A DNA stretch of 64,000 nt from Spirochaetota bacterium (GTDB taxonomy: Bacteria; Spirochaetota; UBA4802; UBA5550): NCBI GenBank assembly GCA_017999915.1, contig JAGNKX010000022.1:1-64000 (forward strand). The letters are read 5' to 3'. The notes under the pieces were generated by a model. It did no database searches and was not told the origin of the DNA. It saw only the letters and a program-made list of their open reading frames with translations. Of this stretch, positions 9,382-18,564 are shown one piece after another. A program made the position numbers and the translations under genes. How positions within the stretch are numbered: the first letter of the stretch is position 1; every line of letters begins with the position of its first letter.

Positions 9382-10290
9382 TTAGTCCGCGTCGCGGATG
9401 ATGAAGTACTTCTTGTAATTATCGTGCATGCGGCGGTAGTACTCCTCCGCCTTGTTGTCGCCCACGGCGAGATAGTAATAGGCGAGGAGCTGGCTTGCCC
9501 GTATGACGAAGGTGTTGAGGTCCCTTCCTTTAAGCCCCTTGGTGATCTCGAAGTCGCCGATCTTCATGAGCTGCACGGCGATGTTCAGGTGCTGGATGTA
9601 CCTGACGACGTCGCTCTTGAGCTCCTTGTTGTTGCTCAGCACCATCTGGGAGATCTTCTCGCGGTCCAGGGAGCCGGACAGAAGAAAATATTTCTTTATT
9701 GAAAGCATCGACGTGCTCAGGAGGGCCTTGTTGTAGCCGATCTTCAGCCTGTTCCGGAGCATCTCGTAGGCGTTGAGCCTCTGGTTGTCCGATTCCGGCA
9801 AGATGCGGTGCTTGGCCCTGAAGAGCTGGAAGGCCACTGTCTCGATCTCCTTGCAGTCCGGATCCGAGTTGATGACGGCCGCGAGCTTGTTGTAGTTGTT
9901 CGGGTTCCGCTCCAGTATCTTGATGAAGACCTCCACACCCTTCATCGCCTCCGCGTAGACCTGCGGAGTATTGGCTGTGAAATCCTTCATGGTGAGGCAC
10001 TTGAGGCCTTCGATGATGAGGGATGACTGGGCGGTTATTACCAGCGCGTCCATGTCGGGCTGGAAATCCTCGGAGGAGCGCCGCTTGTGCGAAGGGGCGG
10101 CGGCGCGCTGATGCTCAATATCCTCGTCCTGTATGCCGAAGCGCTCTTCCGGCTCCGGTGGCGCCGGTTTTTTTCCAGCCGGTTTCTGCGGCGCCGGCTC
10201 GTCGAACGTGAAAAGCTCGTCGGCTTCCTTGTTTTTTTTATTATCTTCCGGGTTCTCGTCGAACAATGAATCAAATTCGTCTGTAGCCAT
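9382..10290 (-). CDS. Uncharacterised acidic/proline-rich protein
   Basis: 302 residues with no domain that I recognise. Residues 1-75 are low-complexity and highly charged (FDSLFDENPEDNKK, then a Pro/Lys/Glu segment), probably disordered. Residues 80-300 look alpha-helical with no signal peptide or membrane segment, suggesting a cytoplasmic protein with a flexible N-terminal tail. The frame is well supported by GC-rich third positions and by an AGGG just upstream of the start. No operon partner: it is flanked by a convergent hemW and a divergent acylase gene. Function unknown. Confidence 0.75.
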   Translation of the reverse strand: MATDEFDSLFDENPEDNKKNKEADELFTFDEPAPQKPAGKKPAPPEPEERFGIQDEDIEHQRAAAPSHKRRSSEDFQPDMDALVITAQSSLIIEGLKCLTMKDFTANTPQVYAEAMKGVEVFIKILERNPNNYNKLAAVINSDPDCKEIETVAFQLFRAKHRILPESDNQRLNAYEMLRNRLKIGYNKALLSTSMLSIKKYFLLSGSLDREKISQMVLSNNKELKSDVVRYIQHLNIAVQLMKIGDFEITKGLKGRDLNTFVIRASQLLAYYYLAVGDNKAEEYYRRMHDNYKKYFIIRDAD

Positions 10291-10544
10291 GATACCCTGT
10301 CTCCATCCCTGACGTGTGTGGCCTTCATCCGCGCGGGAGCGGCCTCCTGTCCGCTCCGGTTGAAGTGCCTGCCAAGCCCTTTATTTCAATACACGGCAGG
10401 AGCATTTTGTCAAGCCTGTTTTGCCGTTCCTCTATCTCGGAACTGAAGGCCGCCGGTGTCAATAATTAACTTGATTTATTAGGGCCTCTATGCGATATTT
10501 TTCACAATGTTTTTGTATCGAGAATCAGGAGCCGGAGCAGTCCC

Positions 10545-13055
10545 ATGAAAACCGCCAAGACCGTGTTCATCATACTTGTCATTGCCGTCACTGCAGTTAT
10601 ATCCTTCAGCTTTCACCTGAAACAGCAGCTCGGCAAGTCCGTGGACGATCCGGACGGGACGGTGACGATCAAGGGAATCGTTGATAGAGTATCAATTCGC
10701 CGGGACAAGCTAGGCGTTCCCTATATCGAGGCAAAGAACGAGGAGGACCTCTTCTTCGGCGCCGGCTACGCCGCCGCCTCTGACCGCCTCTGGCAGATGA
10801 CGACGATGAAGATGATCATGCAGGGACGGCTCTCCGAGATCATCGGGGAGGAGGGGATGAAGATAGATCTTTTCATGAGGACCCTCGGCGTGGCCCCCGT
10901 CGTCGACGAGGCCGTGAAGAAGATGGATCCCCAGTGCCTGGCGGCTCTCGATAATTTCGCCAGGGGGGTCAACGCCTACACGGCGTCGCACCCCCATCAG
11001 CAGGCGGAGTTCTACCTCGCCCGCTACCGGCCGGAGCCGTGGAGGCCGGCCGATTGCCTCTATGTCTTCGCCATGCTGAGCCTCAACCTTTCCTTCAACT
11101 TCATCGAGGAGCTTGATTTCCTGAACCTCGCGAGCCGTGTCGGCTACGAGCGCGCGGCCTGGCTCGTTCCGATCTATCCCGACGAGGACCTGCCCTTCGA
11201 GGAGGCGAAAAAGCTGGAAGCCATAGGCCACCGCGACCTGAACCGCCTCGCGGCGGGCTGGGACGGCGTCAGGGACGAACTGCGGCGCCACATCTCCCTG
11301 GGCCTGCCGGCGTCCAACAACTGGGCAGTGGCCGGGTCCCGGACGAAGAGCGGCCGGCCCATCGTGTGCAACGACACCCACCTGGCGCTGCTGATGCCCA
11401 ACTCGTGGATGATGGTCCACCTGAAGTGCCCCACCTACGAGGCGGCCGGCGTGACCGTGGCGGGCATACCCATCGTGGCCCTGGGCTACAACGGCGCCGT
11501 TGCCTGGGGCGCCACCATGGTGATGGCCGACAACCAGGACATATTCGTGGAGAAATTGAGGACCGAGGGAAATGAGCGGCTCTATCTTTATAAGGGCCAG
11601 TGGCTTCCGCTCCAGACACGCAGTGAGGAATTCAAGATACGGGGCCGTAGGCCTGTGGTAAAAAAGATATCGGCGACGCAGCACGGACCTCTCCTGAACG
11701 AGGCGCTGGCATCGTTACCCTTTCCTCCCATGATGCCGGTGCAGCCCATGCCGGTCAGGACCGGCTACGGCCTGGCCCTTTCCTGGGCCATCGGCGACGG
11801 CGCCAGGACCTTCAAGGGGATCATGGATATGGGAAGGGTGAAGGACGCCAAGGCGGCGCAGCAGGCCCTGCTGAACGTCGAGAGCGTCTACCTGAACATC
11901 GTCTACGGCGACCGCGACGGCATCGGTTGGCAGGTGACGGGAAATTACCCCGTAAGGAAAAAGGGGACCGGTCAGCTCCCGTCTCCCGGCTGGGACGGCG
12001 ATTATGACTGGAACGGATTCGTGCCGATGGACAAGAATCCACATGTAGAGAACCCTCAGGCAGGATTTATCGCCACCGCGAACCACCGCACCGTGGACAA
12101 GAAATACCAGTATCACCTCACCTCGAGCTGGTTCTATCCTGAGCGGGCCGAGCGGATCAACCATGTGCTGGAACAGACGAAGAAGGCCACGGCCGGTGAC
12201 ATGATGAAGCTCCAGTTTGATCGCTATTCCCTCATGGCGAAGAAGATCCAGGACCTTCTCTTCCGGGGGGATTCGGCCGTCAAGGTCCGCAAGGCCATCG
12301 CCGCCATGGGAGAGGAAAAGGCCGGGAACGCCAGGGAGGCCCTGGAGTTCCTGAAGCCGGAGCGCTTCAACGCGATCATGGAAGAGAGCTCCCCGTCGGC
12401 GGCGGTGCTGGGCGCTTTCATGCACAGCGCGGCGAGGGAGATATTCCTCGACGACCTCGGCCCGGAAACCGGGATCGCCTGGGAATCCTTCCTGGCCATG
12501 TCCCTCATCCGGTACCCGGCCCTCCAGGACCACCTCCTGGGGAGGGAGGATTCACCCTTCTGGGACAACCTGAAGACGCCGCGTAAGAGGGAGACCAAGT
12601 GGGATATCATCGCCGGTGCTTTAAGCCAGGCCGTGGTCCTGTGCGAGGACAGGATGGGGAGCGCCCGGAGAAACTGGGAATGGGGGAAACTCCACGTCTA
12701 CCACTGGGAGCATGAAATCACCAGGAGCATCCCCGTTCTCCATGGCTTCTTCAACCGCGGGCCCTATCCGGCGGGCGGGGACGGGCATACGGTCAACGTG
12801 GCCATGCCCAAGTGGGGCAGCGACTTCAAGGTGATCGAGATCCCGGCCATGCGCCTCGTGGTGGATTTCGGCCGCTCCGAACCTGCCTTCCTGGTGCACA
12901 CGCCGGGGCAATCGGGCAATCCCTCCAGCGATCATTACGGCGACATGCTGCCCTACTGGCTGAACGGGAAAAATCATCCGCTCCCCTTCGGGAGAAAGGC
13001 GGTGAAGGAGCAGTACGAGGATGTGCTGGTGCTGAAGCCGGGCAAATCCCGTTAG
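10545..13055 (+). CDS. Penicillin acylase family Ntn hydrolase
   Basis: 836-residue precursor with an N-terminal hydrophobic segment (residues 8-24) that should export it to the periplasm. The family's autocatalytic processing site is visible: LPASNNWAV, with Ser257 becoming the N-terminal nucleophile of the large subunit. The small subunit would be about residues 25-230, followed by a spacer. YNGAVAWGAT, near 315-324, supplies oxyanion-hole elements. Related enzymes hydrolyse amide bonds in beta-lactams, acyl-homoserine lactones or lipid-like amides; the substrate cannot be predicted. The gene is monocistronic as far as visible, and a copy of the dispersed GCTCTGACCCC word begins 7 bp after the stop. 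Confidence 0.92.
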   Translation: MKTAKTVFIILVIAVTAVISFSFHLKQQLGKSVDDPDGTVTIKGIVDRVSIRRDKLGVPYIEAKNEEDLFFGAGYAAASDRLWQMTTMKMIMQGRLSEIIGEEGMKIDLFMRTLGVAPVVDEAVKKMDPQCLAALDNFARGVNAYTASHPHQQAEFYLARYRPEPWRPADCLYVFAMLSLNLSFNFIEELDFLNLASRVGYERAAWLVPIYPDEDLPFEEAKKLEAIGHRDLNRLAAGWDGVRDELRRHISLGLPASNNWAVAGSRTKSGRPIVCNDTHLALLMPNSWMMVHLKCPTYEAAGVTVAGIPIVALGYNGAVAWGATMVMADNQDIFVEKLRTEGNERLYLYKGQWLPLQTRSEEFKIRGRRPVVKKISATQHGPLLNEALASLPFPPMMPVQPMPVRTGYGLALSWAIGDGARTFKGIMDMGRVKDAKAAQQALLNVESVYLNIVYGDRDGIGWQVTGNYPVRKKGTGQLPSPGWDGDYDWNGFVPMDKNPHVENPQAGFIATANHRTVDKKYQYHLTSSWFYPERAERINHVLEQTKKATAGDMMKLQFDRYSLMAKKIQDLLFRGDSAVKVRKAIAAMGEEKAGNAREALEFLKPERFNAIMEESSPSAAVLGAFMHSAAREIFLDDLGPETGIAWESFLAMSLIRYPALQDHLLGREDSPFWDNLKTPRKRETKWDIIAGALSQAVVLCEDRMGSARRNWEWGKLHVYHWEHEITRSIPVLHGFFNRGPYPAGGDGHTVNVAMPKWGSDFKVIEIPAMRLVVDFGRSEPAFLVHTPGQSGNPSSDHYGDMLPYWLNGKNHPLPFGRKAVKEQYEDVLVLKPGKSR

Positions 13056-13061
13056 GAGGGG

Positions 13062-13182
13062 GCTCTGACCCCCGGTATTTTATCCTCACCCCTCGGTCCC
13101 CGGTAGGTCTTTTTCGGAATTCTCTACAAGCCACCCGGAGGGGGGAGTGGAGAGATCGCCCTGACTGGGGATGCTCTGACCC
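13062..13182 (-). repeat. Two complement-oriented GGGGTCAGAGC units
   Basis: GCTCTGACCCC at 13062-13072 starts just after the acylase stop codon. GCTCTGACCC follows at 13173-13182. The spacer of about 100 bp holds no gene. Confidence 0.65.
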
Positions 13183-13243
13183 TGGCATTTTGGGAGAATG
13201 AGGTTTTACGCTTTATCCACCCGGTTGAAAGGAGGTTAGCCCC

Positions 13244-13942
13244 ATGAAAAACAATCCAATGATCAAAACAAAGCGTTTCGTCATGGCCGGATCGCTGGCG
13301 GCCTGCCTTGCCGCAATGATTGGCGTTGGCGCGGCGCAGTACTTTGACATGGAGTATTTTCCCATAACCGCAGTGAAAGCTACGGCATCGTCCACCCTGG
13401 TCGAAAAGGGGAGGGCCGGAACTTTTTATTCCCCGGAAAAGGCCCTGGACAATGTTACTGCCACGGCATGGTGCGCGGCCTCGGGCAGGTCCGGAGGGGA
13501 GTACATCGAGGCCTTCTTTGAGCCCAGGGCCTTTTCGGGCCTGGCTCTGCTCAACGGCTGCGGCGGGTCGAAAAAATTGTACTTTGAAAACAACAGGGTT
13601 AAGGAGTATGCTCTGACCCTTTTTCTGAAGAACGGCGATAAGATCCTTAAAAAGGGGACATTATCTGCGAAGTCGTGCACCGACGAGCATCCGGCGGTTC
13701 CAAACAGGAGCGGCCACTGCTACCTGGAGTACAATGTGGGCGGCGAGCATATCGATTTCGGCAAACCCCTCTGCCTCCGAGGCTTCAGGCTCGGCATCGT
13801 CTCCGTTTACCGGGGAAGCAAATTCAACGATACCTGCATAGCCGAGATAAAGCGCCTGTCCTACCGTGACAGCGCTGAAGCGGACTTTGACAGCGAAGAT
13901 ATAAGGAAGAAGGCCGCTGTAGAGGCTGGAGCCTGCGATTAA
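13244..13942 (+). CDS. Secreted discoidin-like (NADase-type glycan-binding) protein
   Basis: 232 residues with a signal peptide (basic start, then hydrophobic segment ending near residue 31). The rest resembles the F5/8 type C-like NGD domain seen in spirochaetes: ASSTLVEKG, then YSPEKALDNVTATAWC, then NGCGGSKKLYFENNRVKEY. Its cysteines could form disulfides outside the cytoplasm. Such domains usually bind carbohydrate, often attached to an enzyme, but here it stands alone. A strong AAAGGAGG 8 bp before the ATG fixes the start. An in-frame GCTCTGACCCT copy lies at 13610-13620. Assignment is from motif resemblance only. Confidence 0.7.
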   Translation: MKNNPMIKTKRFVMAGSLAACLAAMIGVGAAQYFDMEYFPITAVKATASSTLVEKGRAGTFYSPEKALDNVTATAWCAASGRSGGEYIEAFFEPRAFSGLALLNGCGGSKKLYFENNRVKEYALTLFLKNGDKILKKGTLSAKSCTDEHPAVPNRSGHCYLEYNVGGEHIDFGKPLCLRGFRLGIVSVYRGSKFNDTCIAEIKRLSYRDSAEADFDSEDIRKKAAVEAGACD

Positions 13943-14309
13943 TAGGATAGAGAGCATCAAGGTACTGCTGCAACAGTTGCTCTGACCCCCAACCAAAGCC
14001 AGATGGACATCGTCTAATTACATTATTTTTCCTCCTTTTAAAAAATATACAGTTAATGTATTATGTTTAAATAAATTATTGACATATATTTAATTTCTGA
14101 TTAATTTCTAGTTATCCACTTGGTTGCAGTAAAATTTGAAAAAAAGAAAAATACAAAGCACGTTCAATATGCTTCTCACCTTGCTCAGAGTTACTCGACA
14201 AGCGACGGAGGGAGATACATTCGCCTGTTGATTTATCCGAATGACATATCGAGGCGAGCAGTTAGAAACAGACTGTTAGTTTTAATAAATATTTCGTGGG
14301 GGGATATTT
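13943..14309. other. AT-rich intergenic region
   Basis: Holds GCTCTGACCCCC at 13979-13990 shortly after the previous stop, then an AT-rich tract likely to contain the promoter of the next lipoprotein gene. An open frame from 14120 lacks a ribosome site and overlaps the next gene out of frame; not called. Confidence 0.5.
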
Positions 14310-14759
14310 ATGAAAACCAAATACCATGCCATAGCTTTCATAATAGCAGTGATTATCTCAGGAGTATCTGGTTGTGATACCAACAAGTCATCTCATGATA
14401 AAAATAGCAAGAACCTCGATAGTATAACGCTACTGACCTTGATATCACCATCCGTCCCTGTGCTGAACTACCTGGTCATCAGTGCAACCAATAACACTTC
14501 CATCACCCTGTCACAGCCGACCCTGGCAAGATCCGTCAGTACGGCGCCGACTATTATTGCTTATATTGGTTTTGAGGGCATTATTTCCATTTCGGGAACT
14601 ACGGTGTCAGGCTATGAGGAGGGGCCGGTGGATGTGTCATCGGGAGCATACACCTTTAACAGCCTAACATCATCGACCACGTACCGTATCATCGTGGTTG
14701 CCCAGAACAGCGCCGGATATTCGGTAGGGTCGATCCTACAGAGTACGACTGGTTTATAA
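14310..14759 (+). CDS. Small lipoprotein with fibronectin III-like region
   Basis: 149 residues. The N-terminus ends in SGVSGC with the lipid-accepting Cys at 22, followed by a polar linker. The C-terminal part (FNSLTSSTTYRIIVVAQNSAGYS) has the strand pattern of the end of a fibronectin type III domain. A GGGGGG stretch precedes the ATG. Base composition is less GC-rich than most neighbours, which may indicate a recent arrival or relaxed selection. Role unknown; probably a surface or periplasmic anchor protein. Confidence 0.7.
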   Translation: MKTKYHAIAFIIAVIISGVSGCDTNKSSHDKNSKNLDSITLLTLISPSVPVLNYLVISATNNTSITLSQPTLARSVSTAPTIIAYIGFEGIISISGTTVSGYEEGPVDVSSGAYTFNSLTSSTTYRIIVVAQNSAGYSVGSILQSTTGL

Positions 14760-14819
14760 CTATATTGAATAGTTCCGGCGGGGATCGTTATGCGGTTGGA
14801 TTCATAGGTTGAACAACAA

Positions 14820-15539
14820 TTAGGAATGGTCCTCGAGTAAATCCATTATCATTCCCTTAATGCCATCGATTGTTATCTTATTTATAATCCTTCCCGGCAC
14901 CTCCGAAAACAGCTCCACCCGTTCCTCCTTCGTGGGGTGCTTGAAGCTCATGAACACGGCATGAAGGCAGATGGCCCCGCCGGGAACACGCTCCTCCGAC
15001 CCATAGGTCTCGTCCCCCACGATGGGCATTCCCTCCAGGGAGAGTTGCGCCCTGATCTGGTGCTTCCTCCCGGTAAGGAGGTGCACCAGGAGGAGGGCGT
15101 GGCGCTCGTTGGACGCCAGGGCCCGGTATCGCAGTTTTGCGGTTTTAACGTTCCTGCTGCCGCTGTCGGCTTTCTCGGAGAAACCCCTTTTCCCGACCAG
15201 GTCGTCTTCACACTCTACCCATTCATCTTCTTGTAAAGGCTTGCTCTTCTCCACCAGGGCGGCATACATCTTGACCACGGTGCGGCCGGCGAATTCTTTG
15301 CTGAGCCGCTCCGCCGCTTTGGAAGTGCGGGCGAAGACCATGATGCCGGACACAGGCTTATCCAGGCGGTGCACCAGTCCGAGAAAGACCTTGCCAGGCT
15401 TATTGTATTTTTCCTTTATATAGTCCCTGGCCATGTCAAGGAGGGAAGGGGCCCCGCTGGAGTCGCCCTGGGAGAGGACCCCGGCTTCCTTTTCAACGGC
15501 TATGAGGTGGTTGTCTTCGTATAATATATTTAATTCCAT
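14820..15539 (-). CDS. RluA-family RNA pseudouridine synthase
   Basis: 239 residues, the size of family members that lack an S4 domain. The catalytic motif HRLDKPVSG places the nucleophile at Asp60, and LLTGRKHQIRAQLS is the second conserved block. It isomerises uridine in rRNA or tRNA; the exact site cannot be assigned from sequence. Monocistronic on the minus strand. About 260 bp without a gene separate its start from the divergent metalloprotease gene, enough for both promoters. Confidence 0.92.
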   Translation of the reverse strand: MELNILYEDNHLIAVEKEAGVLSQGDSSGAPSLLDMARDYIKEKYNKPGKVFLGLVHRLDKPVSGIMVFARTSKAAERLSKEFAGRTVVKMYAALVEKSKPLQEDEWVECEDDLVGKRGFSEKADSGSRNVKTAKLRYRALASNERHALLLVHLLTGRKHQIRAQLSLEGMPIVGDETYGSEERVPGGAICLHAVFMSFKHPTKEERVELFSEVPGRIINKITIDGIKGMIMDLLEDHS

Positions 15540-15803
15540 GGTCTAAATCGAATATCCCCTGACCCCGGAAGGGCCGCAAGAGATGCTATCTTCTTATTTA
15601 AGAATTGATAACATAGAGTGGAAGATTCCTTGTAATGCAACATAAAAAATTATTGTAATCAAGAGTTTTTTATTTCAGGTTAATTTGCAATATGTATCGC
15701 AGGAAGAGGCGAGGGATTTATCCTTGACTTTCATGAATGAGGATATATACTGGAAGCCAGCTATAGCATGAGCTTGCCGAAATCATTTGTATAAGGAATA
15801 TCT

Positions 15804-17363
15804 ATGCATTTCAAGACCTTTCTCCTGTTGCTCGGCGTCTTCATCCTGTCTCTGCCTGTCCCATCCACGGGCCAGTCGCAATCTCTCAAGATCATCCTCG
15901 ATTACCGTTTCGACGGCGGTTATTTCTCGAAGCACCCGGAGCGAAAAATCCCCCTTGCCTATGCGGCGGGACTGTGGGAGAAGGTGCTGAAAACCCCGCG
16001 GACCGTCCCGGCCGGAACCACGGTGACAATGCGTTCAGACTGCATATCGACAAAGACCACGAGGGTGACCTTCGACAGGACGATGGATGGATTTGTCGTC
16101 TTCGTCTATGCCCACGATTACAGGCTGGAGGTCGATGAAAACGGTAAGCCGACGCCGTCAACATCAAAGGCAGCCGGATACAATTTCGGCAAAGACCTGG
16201 CGGTGGGATACATGACCGTAAACACCAATCCCTCCCAGCCATGGTATTTCGACGCCACGCCGGAAACAGCAGACGACGTGCCGGTAAACGGCAATTATGA
16301 TATGATCACCACCGCGGCCCACGAATTCGGCCATATACTGGGATTCGTACATGGCCGGATGGCGCCCTTCATTAAAAACTTCGGAGCGAGGGACGAGCGG
16401 TTCTGCGGCCCGGCGGCAATGAAAGCCAATGGCGGTAAGCCAGTGCCGCTGCAGTATAGGGGCGACCATATCCGGGGCGACTGGTGGAACGAGAAGTACC
16501 TGCCGGCACCGCCCATTGACCGACACTCCATGCATACCGGCGACCCGGTGCAGGGGTACCGGTCCCTCATGACCGTGATCGATGTGGCCATCATGGAAGA
16601 CATCGGGTGGAAGGTAGACTACAGCGCGATCCCACCTGATCCGTATCTCATCAAAGACGACAGCCGGAAAGCCGACGTCGAGAGGCATTTCGGCATTTCA
16701 AAAAAAACCGTAAACCCCATCGGGCTCTGGATGTTTGAAAGCAGGGAGAGCGCGGGCAGCCCCATCATCGGCTATCCCCTGCGCTACTCGCCCCCGGCCG
16801 GAAAGTCGGGCGGCATCACGGGCCTGTTTATGAAAAAGGAGATCCAGGTGCCGGTGGGCGGGTGGCTCTACTGCGTGCCCGGGCTGAAAGCGAGCGGAAA
16901 AAACGGGAAGGAGAGCAACCGCTATACCCTGGTATTCGACGTACGGCTGCCGAAGGAAAACACTTTCTACTGCCTGTACAACACCAGCCCCTACAGCAAT
17001 AACGACGGCGAGTGTTTCATTAATCCGGACGGCTTTCTCGGCAGCGGCAATAACGGATACGGCAGTGTGAAAATCGAGGCAAAGCGGTGGTACCGCCTCG
17101 GCATCGTGGTCGATGCGGACAAAAAAAGCAGGCGCTATTATATAGATGGCGCATTCAGCCATGAGGTGAAAGACGTGGACATGGACGGACGCTATTCGAT
17201 CTACAATGCAAAGGCCGCGGCCCCCATCCTCTGCTTCTTCGGCGACGAAAACGGGGAGGACGGGGCCATCGATGCCAGGAGTATCGCCCTGTATGGCATT
17301 CCCCTGGATGACCTGCAGATGCGGAAACTGGGGAACAGCGGGAACTTCGTCTTCGGCCTATAG
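15804..17363 (+). CDS. Secreted zinc metalloprotease (metzincin-like) with LamG-like domain
   Basis: 519 residues with a signal peptide (MHFKTFLLLLGVFILSLPV). The full metzincin zinc site HEFGHILGFVH lies at His173, Glu174, His177, Gly180 and His183. RSLMTVIDVAIMEDIGW, about residues 252-268, supplies a plausible Met-turn. Residues 310-519 look like a concanavalin/LamG beta-sandwich (GLWMFES, RWYRLGIVVDADKKSRRYYIDG) with a putative carbohydrate- or surface-binding role. Expected to act outside the cytoplasm on protein. Five copies of the GGGGTCAGAGC word follow its stop. I do not recognise a named family for the whole architecture. Confidence 0.82.
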   Translation: MHFKTFLLLLGVFILSLPVPSTGQSQSLKIILDYRFDGGYFSKHPERKIPLAYAAGLWEKVLKTPRTVPAGTTVTMRSDCISTKTTRVTFDRTMDGFVVFVYAHDYRLEVDENGKPTPSTSKAAGYNFGKDLAVGYMTVNTNPSQPWYFDATPETADDVPVNGNYDMITTAAHEFGHILGFVHGRMAPFIKNFGARDERFCGPAAMKANGGKPVPLQYRGDHIRGDWWNEKYLPAPPIDRHSMHTGDPVQGYRSLMTVIDVAIMEDIGWKVDYSAIPPDPYLIKDDSRKADVERHFGISKKTVNPIGLWMFESRESAGSPIIGYPLRYSPPAGKSGGITGLFMKKEIQVPVGGWLYCVPGLKASGKNGKESNRYTLVFDVRLPKENTFYCLYNTSPYSNNDGECFINPDGFLGSGNNGYGSVKIEAKRWYRLGIVVDADKKSRRYYIDGAFSHEVKDVDMDGRYSIYNAKAAAPILCFFGDENGEDGAIDARSIALYGIPLDDLQMRKLGNSGNFVFGL

Positions 17364-17366
17364 TGG

Positions 17367-17510
17367 GGGGTCAGAGCCCCCTGGGGGGAGCAAATTGAAG
17401 CAGGGGGTCAGAGCCCCTCCGGGGAGCACCTCAATCGGGCTGGAGTCAGAGCATTTTCAAGCAGGACCGGGGGTCAGAGCACCCAGCGATAGGTTGGGGG
17501 TCAGAGCCCC
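17367..17510 (+). repeat. Cluster of five GGGGTCAGAGC units
   Basis: Copies begin at 17367, 17404, 17442 (one mismatch), 17470 and 17497, all in the same orientation. The first starts 3 bp after the metalloprotease stop. Three extend to the near-palindromic GGGGTCAGAGCCCC. This is the densest cluster in the window. Confidence 0.75.
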
Positions 17511-17567
17511 CTCCGCGGGCCCGACCGGCGTTTTATAGATAATGGCAAAAAAATCATAAAAATTTTA

Positions 17568-17596
17568 TTGACGCATTTTGACATTCCACGTATTTT
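17568..17596 (+). promoter_or_regulatory. Candidate promoter of the small cytochrome gene
   Basis: TTGACG (17568-17573), 17 bp, TATTTT (17591-17596). A second overlapping option starts with TTGACA at 17578. Either lies 30-50 bp before the AAGGAG ribosome site and ATG. Confidence 0.45.
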
Positions 17597-17636
17597 ACAT
17601 TACATTATTCGCAATAACTACATCAAGGAGATTTTA

Positions 17637-17870
17637 ATGAAAAAATTTCATATCTTCTCAGCGGTGATGGCCCTGGCCATGGCATTCGCGGTTTCCAATA
17701 TTATGGCTAACCCCGCCATACAGAAGCAGCACGCGGGAAAGAAAAAAGACGGCAAAAACGTCAATTGCGGTTATTGCCACACCGCCAACAAGATTGAAAA
17801 GAAAAAGGGACAGAACGTCAAGGCCCTTGAGAAGAAGCCGGCCTGTCTCGGTCCAGGCTGCCACAAGTAA
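17637..17870 (+). CDS. Small periplasmic diheme c-type cytochrome-like protein
   Basis: 77 residues from the ATG at 17637, which has AAGGAG 7 bp upstream; the longer upstream frame overlaps the promoter. A signal peptide (residues 1-24, ending NIMA) is followed by a Lys-rich mature protein of about 53 residues. One canonical haem site CGYCH is at Cys44, Cys47 and His48. A second CLGPGCH at Cys70, Cys75 and His76 is a CX4CH site as seen in some cytochromes c3. His32 could be a distal ligand. Probably shuttles electrons in the periplasm. No other cytochrome or maturation gene is near. tRNA-Leu starts about 50 bp downstream with no clear terminator between. Confidence 0.78.
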   Translation: MKKFHIFSAVMALAMAFAVSNIMANPAIQKQHAGKKKDGKNVNCGYCHTANKIEKKKGQNVKALEKKPACLGPGCHK

Positions 17871-17921
17871 AAAAAAGCTTGTAATTGGAAGGGGTCGAAC
17901 CATAGTTGCCATAGATTCCGC

Positions 17922-18003
17922 GCGAGCGTGGTGGAACTGGCAGACACGCTAGACTTAGGATCTAGTGCCGAAAGGCGTGGGGGTTCGATTCCCTTCGCTC
18001 GCA
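17922..18003 (+). tRNA. tRNA-Leu (TAG)
   Basis: Class II tRNA. The acceptor GCGAGCG pairs with CGCTCGC (17996-18002), the anticodon stem CTAGA/TCTAG holds the loop CTTAGGA giving TAG, and the variable arm is long. CCA is not encoded. Confidence 0.95.
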
Positions 18004-18009
18004 TTATAC

Positions 18010-18081
<72 letters not shown>

Positions 18082-18087
18082 CAGTAT

Positions 18088-18114
18088 AAAGGCCCCGGAA
18101 AACCTGGGGCCTTT
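18088..18114 (+). terminator. Hairpin terminator after tRNA-Leu/tRNA-Gly
   Basis: AAAGGCCCC pairs with GGGGCCTTT around a short inner stem, ending in a modest T-rich tail. Placed directly after the tRNA pair. Confidence 0.6.
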
Positions 18115-18564
18115 GCTTTGCCTGCCTTTTTAAAAACCGACCCTTGCCCGATAATCTTACTTGACAAAGCGGTACATTCTTAGCGGAGTAACTAAAAATA
18201 CAGAATTTCAATGTTTGGGTTGGATTGGGGCGAATCAGTTATCGCAGATGGCACCCGTTGTCACACGAGTATAGAGGTGCTTGAAATGTCGATTCATGCG
18301 ATTGAGGCATCCCTTCCGGCTGGACGATATTATTTCATAAGAATTAGCCGTGACTGTGCCAGGTTTCATGAATTTATGGGAACACCCATAGCGCCGCATC
18401 GAGGAGCGCCGCTTTTATCATCTGCGAGCTGTATTCATCTATAAATATCCTTCGATAACCGTCTTCCCTTAAAGGAATCGTTAGCGTCACCTCCCCTCTA
18501 TTCAAACATTGTCAGCGTTGATACATTGCGCGTTTCATGCGCGTGGAGAAAAGGGGTCCGCACT
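18115..18564. other. Intergenic region before the receiver-kinase gene
   Basis: About 450 bp. The 77-codon frame at 18211-18444 has no ribosome site and no recognisable protein features, so I leave it uncalled. The kinase promoter should lie here, but no clear -35/-10 pair stands out. Confidence 0.4.

Noticed and set aside
14120-14377. 85-codon open frame upstream of the small lipoprotein
   Set aside because: Overlaps the better supported lipoprotein gene in another frame and lacks a ribosome site.
18211-18444. 77-codon open frame after the tRNA pair
   Set aside because: No ribosome site and no recognisable protein pattern; codon use unlike the neighbours.
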